From NCBI RefSeq assembly GCF_001307765.1, contig NZ_LKBA01000019.1:1-64000 (forward strand): DNA of 64,000 nt, given 5' to 3'. Source of the stretch: Aliiroseovarius crassostreae (GTDB lineage Bacteria > Pseudomonadota > Alphaproteobacteria > Rhodobacterales > Rhodobacteraceae). Of this stretch, positions 26,544-33,306 are shown in pieces (the stretch's first letter is position 1; the number at the start of each line of letters is the position of its first letter). Below the pieces are notes generated by a model. It was not told where the DNA came from, searched no databases, and was given only the letters and a program-made list of their open reading frames with translations. Position numbers and translations under genes: made by a program.

Positions 26544-26771
26544 CTACCTCTCAATCAGTTCAAGTTCGTCATCCGGCGCGGTCGCCAGATCGTTGATCAT
26601 GCGGCGCATGATGTGCGCCTGCTTGGGGGATGGACGCCAAGACTGGCGTTTGCCGTGGCGGGCGATGGACTTAGCAAAGCCCTGCGCCCATTCATCGCCA
26701 TCGCGCATGGCGCGGCGCATCACGCGCGGCCAATGCAGTGTCAGGATTTCGTCCAGTTCCAGATCGGTCAT
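26544..26771 (-). CDS. Small unknown satellite protein
   Basis: The 75-residue, strongly helical protein contains MTDLELDEILTLHWPRVMRR and QSWRPSPKQAHIMRRMINDL. The pattern of Trp/Lys/Gln spacing looks like small phage proteins found near replication or packaging genes, but no family is assigned. Its ATG overlaps the stop of the connector gene by four bases, so it belongs to the same transcript. It could be a small terminase, but nothing in the sequence proves this. Confidence 0.5.
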   Translation of the reverse strand: MTDLELDEILTLHWPRVMRRAMRDGDEWAQGFAKSIARHGKRQSWRPSPKQAHIMRRMINDLATAPDDELELIER

Positions 26772-27310
26772 GCCTGCACCCCGCGATACCGCGCGCCCAC
26801 GCGGGCCATATGCGGCGATGTGGTGAGGCTCTTGGCGTCTATCGGGGATCGCCCGTCATAGTGCAGTGCAGCCTGATCCATGAGGGCCTGAGACAAGTCA
26901 GCCGGTATGTCCGATGCCGCCGCTCCAAAGCCCGCCTGATACTCGATCACGATATGGCTGGGGGCGAGGGTGAAATACGACGACTGCCAGCGGATGTGCG
27001 GGCGGTTGCCGCCCACAAAGTCAAAGTCGGTGAAGGCCGAACCGTTGATGGTGACGGTCGGAGTGTCAGCGTCCGCAACCGGGCCGATGGGCAGATCAAT
27101 CCCGCTGCCATTGCTCAGATCAAAGATGGTGACGCGGATGGTCTGGGTCAGCAGCGCGATCTGGGCAAACTGTTCCAGTTCCGCCGCCGCCGTCAGGCCG
27201 ATGTTGGTGATCGCGCCATCCTCGGAATCATCGGGCGCGCGGATGTGCAGTTTCAGGTTTTCCAGATCGAAGGGCAGTGCAGCCCCAGACGGAATGCGTT
27301 GGGTCAGCAT
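26768..27310 (-). CDS. Head-tail connector (gp6-like)
   Basis: The 180-residue protein resembles the phage gp6-like/phiE125 gp8 connector family: LPFDLENLKLHIRAPDDSED at the N-terminus, the helix GLTAAAELEQFAQIALLTQT, and the C-terminal DLSQALMDQAALHYDGRSP. Such proteins bind below the portal and present the docking site for head closure or tail. In classic HK97-like phages the gene follows the capsid gene; here it is upstream of the terminase, an unusual order. ATG 27310 or 27316 are both possible starts. Confidence 0.75.
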   Translation of the reverse strand: MLTQRIPSGAALPFDLENLKLHIRAPDDSEDGAITNIGLTAAAELEQFAQIALLTQTIRVTIFDLSNGSGIDLPIGPVADADTPTVTINGSAFTDFDFVGGNRPHIRWQSSYFTLAPSHIVIEYQAGFGAAASDIPADLSQALMDQAALHYDGRSPIDAKSLTTSPHMARVGARYRGVQA

Positions 27311-27312
27311 CT

Positions 27313-27729
27313 TCATGTGGCAATCTCCACTTCGGAAATGTGTTTGCGGAAAGCCATCTGTTCGCGCGGCGAAAGCGCCTCGTAGTGCGCCAGCGCGTAA
27401 GCCTTGCGCTCTTTCGTGGTCGCCAACGAGGCGTGCCAGCGCGCATCTGCCAACGGACTGAGGAAAGTCGGCAGAGGGTAGTCAGCAGGTTTAAGAACGG
27501 ACTCTGCGACCAGTTCGGCCTGTTCCGGCGTGTCCAGCGAACGCATTGCAGCCCACGCCAGCGCCGCGCGCTCTTCGGGCGTCATGCGGGCCATCGCCAC
27601 CAGCGAAAAGCCTTCCCATGCGTCATAGCCGCCAAGGGTCAACGTGTAGCCCATCATGCGCGACATGCGCTTGTGTTCGGGCTTCATGAATTTGGACAGA
27701 GAGGAGGATTTGCGGGGCCTTTTCTTCAC
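27313..27729 (-). CDS. Unknown satellite protein, first gene of the head operon
   Basis: The 138-residue protein has a very basic N-terminus (MKKRPRKSSSLSKFMKPEHK), then a helical region with GYDAWEGFSLVAMARMTPEE and a conserved-looking C-terminus KAYALAHYEALSPREQMAF. No domain is recognised. It lies about 75 bases inside the right attachment site, so its promoter must be in the attR arm. It overlaps the connector gene. A small terminase or a packaging-diversion protein are both possible from position. Confidence 0.5.
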   Translation of the reverse strand: MKKRPRKSSSLSKFMKPEHKRMSRMMGYTLTLGGYDAWEGFSLVAMARMTPEERAALAWAAMRSLDTPEQAELVAESVLKPADYPLPTFLSPLADARWHASLATTKERKAYALAHYEALSPREQMAFRKHISEVEIAT

Positions 27730-27743
27730 CCCATCGCCTGCGC

Positions 27744-27764
27744 CAGTTACGACTTTATTACTAT
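27744..27764 (+). repeat. Candidate integrase arm site, right copy
   Basis: CAGTTACGAC, three bases, then ATTACTAT matches the copy before the integrase gene in the same orientation and lies 39 bases inside attR. It differs in the three central bases. Confidence 0.55.
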
Positions 27765-27802
27765 CTGGCGATGTTAAGGCATTGTTTTTTCTTGTTTCGC
27801 GT

Positions 27803-27821
27803 GTCCGTGTGGGGGCACCAT
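27803..27821 (+). repeat. attR: right copy of the 19-bp integration repeat
   Basis: GTCCGTGTGGGGGCACCAT is identical to the 3' end of tRNA-Thr. It ends the satellite and is directly followed by TTTCACATTTTGATGTGAAA, the hairpin that borders the recombinase remnant. Confidence 0.92.
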
Positions 27822-27841
27822 TTCACATTTTGATGTGAAAT
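27822..27841. repeat. Hairpin abutting tRNA-derived sequence, first copy
   Basis: TTCACATTTTGATGTGAAAT forms a stem (TTTCACAT with ATGTGAAA) directly after the CACCAT of attR. The same hairpin with one base changed follows tRNA-Arg at 32129. Both mark where recombinase-bearing DNA joins a tRNA 3' end. Confidence 0.6.
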
Positions 27842-29145
27842 CCGCTAAAAAATCAAAAATTACAGACACTTGTGGAGTTCGATAACCATTTTGGCGGTCG
27901 TATGCCAATGGTGCCTTGAAAGCCGTTTTCAGGATGGTTTTCTTCACAAGGAGCGATCCGTTTTCATAGATATTCCAAGGGTTTGAGAGGAAGTCTCTCA
28001 ATAGTTCGATAATTTCCGACAGTGTGCTCTTCGGTTTGGTGTTTTGGGATAGCTTGTCTGTCAGCAAAAGCTTGTCCTCTTCCAGCTTCGCAATCTTGGT
28101 TTCAAGCGCAGACATGACCTTTGGATTCGAGGTTTCGACCATGCGTTCGACAAGCGCATCCTGCTGCTTATCCAACTCTTTGTGCTGGCGTCTGATTTCA
28201 GCCTTTGCTTGCTTGGCCTGATCACCCCGTTGATCCCATGCGTCTTTCAACATCGATATAGCGATATCGAGCATGTTTTTGCTTGGCGTCATCGAGCGGA
28301 GAATATTCTCAAACCCATCATCAATTTTTTCAGCGCGGATGCTCTTGCGATACTCCGAACAATCACGGGTTTGACAGTTGTAGTACGGGTAACGCTTCCC
28401 CGTCGCACTGCGCGACCAATAGGCCGTCATCGGTTTGTCGCAGCAGGCACAATTGACTGATCCACGCAAAGGAAAGTCCTTGCTGATGTCAGGGCGCTTG
28501 GCGGCGATACCTTTGCTGTTTCGACGCTCTTGGATGGTTTGATAGGTCTCCAATGAGATCAAAGCTTGGTGGTGGCCTTGGCGGCGTGTGATGCCCCACT
28601 GCTCATGCTCAATGTAACCAGCATAGATCACACGGTTGAGCATGTCCGTCACCTTCTGCGCCCATTCGTTGTGCAACAAGGATACCAAATCAGCGGACTC
28701 CCGATCCAATGCTTCCTGATCTTCTCCACAGATTTGCGGAACGGGTTTGATGTCGTATCCGAGGTCAACGAACATCACGACGATAGACCAAAGGGTTTCG
28801 ATCAGTTCTTGTTGCTGATCCAGCGGCATATCGCTGTCTTCCAGCATTGTGGCGTATGCCTCCCAATCAACGGAGAGGCTGGGGCGTGTGGGCGTATTAT
28901 TTTTATCAGGCGGACAGGTCATGCACGTGCTCCTTTCTTCAAATTGGTTTTTGGAAAATGTCTTTCTCACGTCGCCAGATACTCGGGGCGCACAGTGAGA
29001 ACAAATATAGAACATATAACCACATTTCCCTGCGGCCACGCAAGGAAAATCTCTGAATGATCCTATGCGCTTAACCTGTCCCTAGCATGGCAAGGCTGTG
29101 GCTATCTCGGGTGTTCAGGGGATGAATACGGGTGTATGAGGAGAC

Positions 29146-29868
29146 ATGTCATTTGATCCAAAGAATAAGGCCGACAAGGCGAAGCTATATCCAGTCCTCA
29201 AGGCGCTCGCTGATCTTGATCCGCGTAAAACGCCTGAACTCATCATGGATGACGCTGTGGGGTATCCCGTTGCACGAGGGCAGGATTATGTACGCAATAT
29301 GCGCCGAGGCGAGATCGCCGCCACATATGCCGCGCTAATCCACCAATGGCTGCTTGAGCACTATTTCGATCTGGCCCACCGCCTTGCGCCTGAGATATTC
29401 CCTGAGACGCCTGAACAACGATGGCATTCCATCGTAAACGAGCGAGCTATCTCAGATCGTTTCCGCCTTGTGCTTGTCCCACTGACAATGGGCATCGTGG
29501 AACGCGAAAGCCAGTTGAAGCCAGCCGAGGCAACCATTCGACTGGGTCAGCGGTTTTGCTTTGAGCTGGATAGTGAAACAGATGGTCATGCCATCGCCAT
29601 GCAGGGGGTAAGAGGTCATTGGCACAATATCCCGCTTGGCCCCGTTGGCGAGGTAAGTACGCCAATCCAATTAGGTCAAAACCAATTGCCCAAAATGCCC
29701 GATGGCAAACTTGATCCATTGACCGAAAACCATGATGAAGGCGTGCATGAGTTTGTACTGATCACGGCCCCGAATGATGACATCCCGACCAGCATTCAAA
29801 GCCTCAACACATGGATTGCGGACAGAGCAAACATCCTACATCGCATCACGGTTCAATTTGTGAAGTGA
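29146..29868 (+). CDS. Unknown accessory protein
   Basis: The 240-residue protein has an HTH-like N-terminal portion (PELIMDDAVGYPVARGQDYV, then RNMRRGEIAATYAALIHQWL), a middle region PEQRWHSIVNERAISDRFRL and a beta-rich C-terminal half. No family is recognised. ATG 29146 follows ATGAGGAGAC. The gene is intact and divergent from the recombinase chimera, and probably cargo of the same former element. Its 3' end overlaps a convergent gene fragment by about 15 bases. Confidence 0.55.
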   Translation: MSFDPKNKADKAKLYPVLKALADLDPRKTPELIMDDAVGYPVARGQDYVRNMRRGEIAATYAALIHQWLLEHYFDLAHRLAPEIFPETPEQRWHSIVNERAISDRFRLVLVPLTMGIVERESQLKPAEATIRLGQRFCFELDSETDGHAIAMQGVRGHWHNIPLGPVGEVSTPIQLGQNQLPKMPDGKLDPLTENHDEGVHEFVLITAPNDDIPTSIQSLNTWIADRANILHRITVQFVK

Positions 29869-30032
29869 CCACCCAAGATCTTTTTAAGGGCTTCATTGCA
29901 AGGCCATAGCTTAGCCCATTCCTGAGCACCTTGGGTTTTCAGTTCGCCATATCTTGAAGGATCGCCGAGCTTGGCAATTTCCAAATCCTTGAAGAAATCT
30001 TCGGGACTGCCAAGATCATCAGCGATAGACGC
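29853..30032 (-). pseudogene. C-terminal fragment of an unknown protein
   Basis: On the minus strand about 60 codons read GAGAASIADDLGSPEDFFKD, then DLEIAKLGDPSRYGELKTQG, to a stop at 29853. Codon pattern and composition look coding, but the frame has no start: it breaks at about 30035 where resolvase sequence begins. Family unknown. Confidence 0.4.
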
Positions 30033-30035
30033 TGC

Positions 30036-30355
30036 GCCCGCACCCTGCCATCACAGACAGATACGGCCTGAACGAGCTGTTTGAATGCCTTCAAGCAGGT
30101 GACACACTTGTAGTCTGGAAGTTGGATCGTTTGGGGCGTTCTACCATACAATTATTGCAGATATTGAATGACCTCAGAGATCGCGGCGTCAACTTTCACG
30201 CCATCACGCAAGGCATCGACACCAACACAGCAGTCGGACAAATGATCTATGGTCAGCTTGCGGTGTTTGCTGAGTATGAACGTAATCTCATCTCTGAACG
30301 CACCAAAGCTGGCATGGCGGCAGCCAAAGCCAGAGGCGTTCACGTCGGCAGCGCA
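30036..30355 (+). pseudogene. Serine resolvase/invertase fragment
   Basis: The frame encodes DRYGLNELFECLQAGDTLVV, WKLDRLGRSTIQLLQILNDL and AVFAEYERNLISERTKAGMA, the middle and E-helix of a small serine recombinase. The N-terminal part with the catalytic serine is lost at about 30035, and the frame leaves the family after AAAKARGVHVGS at about 30350, before the HTH. Truncated at both ends and inactive. Confidence 0.75.
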
Positions 30356-30357
30356 TT

Positions 30358-30935
30358 GTCGATCTCAGCAATCAGGAGTTCGAAGATGATCCGTTTGACC
30401 AAGGCAAAAATTACAGTTCGTGGCATCGCGCGCTGGACGGACAGGAAGTCTGGGAGGGTATCGTCCAAGCTATCGACGGTCTTTATGAGGATCAAATAGC
30501 GCACCCGCGAAAGTATCTGCCAGCTAACGACCCCGGTGATGATCTACGAGAGTGGATGGCGCAGATTGCCAAAGCAACCTGGTGGTACAAAACCCTAGAT
30601 CTCGATATGTCGCTAAACTCTCTCAATAGCTGGTTTTCTGGGCGCGTATCGAAAACGAATCCTGAATTGCGAGAGCAAGTCGGTGCTTGGTGGACCCGCG
30701 TCAAGTCCGCGGCAGACGAGGCAGAGCGACATTCGGCAGTCGCAATGCGGGACAATATCGCGAATGATGACCGTGAGCGGGACACAGAATGGGACAACGC
30801 TGAACCGAGTATTGGCTCTTGGGATACGTGGTGCAAGGATTTGCTCGAAGATGGGTTGTCGGTTGACGAAGTGCGCGAGCGGTTCGTTTCTGAAGGCCTA
30901 CTGCATGATCAGCATCACCTGAAACTCATTGACCT
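30358..30935 (+). pseudogene. Unknown protein fragment fused ahead of IS3 sequence
   Basis: From about 30358 the frame reads EFEDDPFDQGKNYSSWHRAL, later DLREWMAQIAKATWWYKTLD and SWDTWCKDLLEDGLSVDEVR, and joins IS3 transposase at about 30935. The translated part can start at ATG 30556. Soluble, acidic, Trp-rich; family not recognised. It appears to be the 3'-truncated remainder of a cargo gene. Confidence 0.45.
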
Positions 30936-31437
30936 GGCCGATCCGCAGTCCCCTCTGATAGACGGATATGTCCATGATATCAGCTATATTTGGACGCAGC
31001 AGGGCTGGCTCAATCCGGCTGTCATCATTGACCAGTATTCACGACGTGTTGTCGGCTGGGCAGTCAGCAATCGCATGAAGCGCGATTTGGCGATCCGGGC
31101 GTTGAAGATGGCGGTAGCATTCAGGACTCCGCCGAAAGGCTGCATCTTCCACAGCGATCGCGGCAGCCAATACTGTTCGCATGACTATCAGAAAATCCTG
31201 CGCCAGCATGGCTTCAAAGTCTCCATGAGCGGAAAAGGAAATTGTTATGACAATGCAGCCGTCGAGATGTTCTTCAAAACCAACAAGGCCGAACTGATCT
31301 GGCGACGGTCATGGGAAACACGACGGCAGGCTGAGATGGCGATCTTTGAATGCATCAACGGGTTCTATAATCCGCGCCGCCGTCACTCAGCACTGGGCTG
31401 GAAAAGCCCCGTGGCATTCGAACGGAAGCTGGCTTAA
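30936..31437 (+). pseudogene. IS3-family transposase OrfB, C-terminal remnant
   Basis: In frame with the preceding fragment, the sequence becomes an IS3 OrfB integrase core: YVHDISYIWTQQGWLNPAVI with the first Asp region, FHSDRGSQYCSHDYQKILRQ with the second Asp, MSGKGNCYDNAAVEMFFKTN with Glu region, and the C-terminal NGFYNPRRRHSALGWKSPVA. The N-terminal half is missing. The fusion gives a 293-residue open frame from ATG 30556 that mixes two unrelated proteins. Confidence 0.85.
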
Positions 31438-31519
31438 ACGAGCACCTGGGGCGGCACGAAAGCGCGACAGGTCCAGTGCCTTGCCAAAGGCAAGGTCACG
31501 AGAGGGGCGCGTCCCGAGC

Positions 31520-31800
31520 AACTGATGCGGGGCTTCGGCTAAAAAATCCCGTTCCACCACCAACTGGCCGATCTTCGAGTGCAGCTTGTCAACGTCGGCG
31601 GCGCTCACCTGTTCTGGGGGCGAACCCCGGCGGGTAAATGCTGTCGCCATGTTCTCTATCGCTGCGCGCTTCCACGTTCCGATCTTTGTCGGATGGACGC
31701 CGTACTTCTTGGACAGCTCAGCCAACGTCATTTCTTCGCGGATCGCCTCAAGCGCAACCTTGGCCTTGAACTCGGGCGAATGGTTCTTTCTTTTCTTCAT
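31520..31800 (-). pseudogene. IS3-family OrfA remnant
   Basis: The minus-strand frame starts MKKRKNHSPEFKAKVALEAI and continues LSKKYGVHPTKIGTWKRAAI, the HTH of IS3-type OrfA, with the leucine-zipper-like VDKLHSKIGQLVVERDFLAE. After DFLAEA at about 31520 it loses similarity and runs into sequence antisense to the neighbouring OrfB remnant. OrfB is missing on this strand, so the element is broken or rearranged. IS-type terminal sequence lies at about 31800-31860. Confidence 0.75.
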
Positions 31801-32051
31801 TTTGGTTCATCACTTTCGTCATACGATCCACCTTAACGACTGGCCCCAATTTCCGCGACCACCTCTCTGTAAGTAATCCGACCATCTTGCATCTCTTTGA
31901 CGATCAAGAGGAATTGGGTCGCAGATTTGTGATGGGAAAACTCCGCAGGAAAAATACTCGCGGAGTTTCAGCATTTACCGACAGGGGCTGGGCCATTGGG
32001 CGCCCTTTTCATATTGCAGGCCCTTGGCGCTTGTCCTATACCGGCCTCAAC

Positions 32052-32128
32052 GCACCTATAGCTCAGCTGGATAGAGCGCTGCCCTCCGAAGGCAGAGGTC
32101 GCACGTTCGAATCGTGCTAGGTGCACCA
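32052..32128 (+). tRNA. tRNA-Arg (anticodon CCG)
   Basis: The 77-nt cloverleaf has acceptor GCACCTA pairing with TAGGTGC (32118-32124), D arm GCTCAGCTGGATAGAGC, anticodon loop CTCCGAA with anticodon CCG, T arm GCACGTTCGAATCGTGC and encoded CCA at 32126-32128. It is immediately followed by the hairpin and the 3' end of a recombinase remnant. Confidence 0.97.
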
Positions 32129-32149
32129 TTTCACATTTTGTTGTGAAAT
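32129..32149. repeat. Hairpin abutting tRNA-Arg, second copy
   Basis: TTTCACATTTTGTTGTGAAA directly after CCA repeats the hairpin found at attR (27821-27840) with one substitution. The following sequence matches the other recombinase 3' end closely. Confidence 0.6.
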
Positions 32150-32844
32150 CCGCTAAAAAATCAAATATTACAGACACTTGTGGAGTTCGATAACCGTTTT
32201 GGCGGTCATACGCCAATGGGACTTTGAAGGCCGTTTTTAGGATGGTTTTCTTTACAAGGAGCGATCCGTTTTCATAGATATTCCAAGGGTTTGAGAGGAA
32301 GTCTCTCAATAGTTCGATAATTTCGGACAGTGTGCTCTTGGGTTTGGTGCTTTGGGAGAGCTTGTCACTCAGCAAGAGCTTGTCGTCTTCCAGCTTTGCA
32401 ATCTTGCTTTCGAGCGCAGCCATGACTTTTGGATTCGAAGCCTCGACCATGCGTTCGACAAGCGCATCTTGTTGCTTATCCAGCTCTTTGTGTTGGCGTC
32501 TAATTTCGACCTTCGCTTGCTTGGCCTGATCACCCCGTTGATCCCAAGCGTCTTTCAACATCGACATAGTAATATCGAGGATGTTTTTGCTTGGCGTCAT
32601 CGCACGGAGAATACTTTCAAACCCACCATCAATCTTTTCCGCGCGGATGCTTTTGCGATACTCTGAACAATCGCGGGTCTGGCAGTTGTAATATGGGTAT
32701 CGCTTCCCTGTCGCACTGGGTGACCAATAGGCCGTCATCGGCTTGTCGCAGCAGGCACAATTGACCGAACCACGCAAAGGAAAGTCCTTGCTGATGTCAG
32801 GGTGCTTGGCGGCGATGCCCTTGCTGTTTCGACGCTCTTGGATG

Positions 32845-32993
32845 GTCGACTGGTTCAACAACTGTCGCCTGCTGCAACCCATCAGAAACATCCCGCCAGC
32901 AGAGGCAGAGGAGAAGCTCTATGAACACTGCAACGAGTTCGATAAAGTCGCCTGAAACGGAGTAATCAGCCTTCGGGAAAAACGGGGCGGTTC
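32845..32993 (+). mobile_element. 3' end of an IS3-family element
   Basis: From 32845 the plus strand encodes DWFNNCRLLQPIRNIPPAEA and HCNEFDKVA, the OrfB C-terminus of IS3-type elements, with stop TGA at 32953. The IS-like end GGAAAAACGGGGCGGTTCA follows. Only the last 36 codons remain. It cut the recombinase remnant. Confidence 0.7.
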
Positions 32994-33147
32994 ACATTGT
33001 TTGCCAGTAATCTTTCCGCTCGGCCCGCTCGGTCATAGGCTGGCCGAAATTGGAACAGTCGGGATTGCCACAGGTGTTCAGCTTGTGCTCGCCGGTACCT
33101 GGATAGAGCTGTGAGAGTTTGAAATTGAATTTAGCCAAGCCTGTCAT
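32992..33147 (-). pseudogene. Zinc-finger N-terminus of an insertion-element protein
   Basis: A 51-residue minus-strand frame (ATG 33147) reads MTGLAKFNFKLSQLYPGTGE, then NTCGNPDCSNFGQPMTERAE and stops at 32992. The CxNPxC-x-N/F-F/G knuckle is the same type as the start (NFCRNPQCDFFAETP) of the transposase-like protein in the 38.7-41.7 kb transposon. It is therefore probably a stub of a related element. Confidence 0.5.
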
Positions 33148-33306
33148 CGGAACCTCAGTTCAACCCGGTTCCGCCTTGGGTCGTTTTTTCCGACCAAAAA
33201 ACAAAACCCTGCCGCGACTTGCACGACAGTGTTTGTTGTTAGTGTGTCCCGCAGCATGGAATGCGTCAGAAAGATCGACGGAGCTTTTTCGTTCATACGA
33301 ACGGGA

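Larger units (their letters stand above)
17819..27821. mobile_element. Integrated capsid-encoding, tail-less phage satellite-like element
   Basis: About 10 kb lies between two exact 19-bp repeats, the left one in tRNA-Thr. Contents in order: tyrosine integrase (+), AlpA-like HTH protein (-), two unknowns (-), small regulator (+), terminator, then a leftward head operon entered from the right end: unknown, gp6-like connector, small unknown, large terminase, head-closure protein, HNH nuclease, HK97-type capsid, protease, portal. No tail, baseplate, lysin, holin or recognisable replication genes are present. This gene set matches capsid-forming phage-inducible chromosomal islands, which make their own heads and borrow tails from a helper phage. 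A deletion-derived prophage remnant is the main alternative, but every gene reads as intact. Confidence 0.8.
27774..28922 (-). pseudogene. Small upstream ORF fused to the C-terminal half of a serine recombinase
   Basis: A 382-residue open frame with a good start (AAAGGAG before ATG 28922) is a chimera. Residues 1 to about 83 (MTCPPDKNNTPTRPSLSVDW, ending ESADLVSLLH) look like the small acidic protein often encoded next to such recombinases in Alphaproteobacteria. From about residue 90 it becomes the recombinase domain: MLNRVIYAGYIEHEQWGI, zinc ribbon NCACCDKPMTAYW with YYNCQTRDC, then a coiled coil (LDKQQDALVERMVETSNPKV). The catalytic resolvase domain with its serine is absent. The C-terminal residues (after KCEMV) are encoded by the attR repeat and satellite DNA. 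It is likely a deletion product and inactive as recombinase, though still translatable. Confidence 0.75.
31968..32846 (-). pseudogene. Serine recombinase C-terminal remnant reading through tRNA-Arg
   Basis: The second copy of the recombinase C-terminal part starts in the recombinase at TIQERRNSKGIAAK (32846) and has the zinc ribbon NCACCDKPMTAYW and YYNCQTRDC and the same coiled coil as the 27.8-kb copy, with few differences. Everything upstream, including the catalytic domain, is replaced by IS3 sequence at 32845. After KCEMV the frame reads the antisense of tRNA-Arg (HLARFERATSAFGGQRSIQL) and stops at 31968. Inactive. An artificial start in the IS3 part gives the 307-codon open frame. Confidence 0.75.

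Noticed and set aside
33180-33210. GGTCG/CGACC hairpin as the topA terminator
   Set aside because: Stem of 5 bp, T-run is in the loop and not after the stem; inconclusive.
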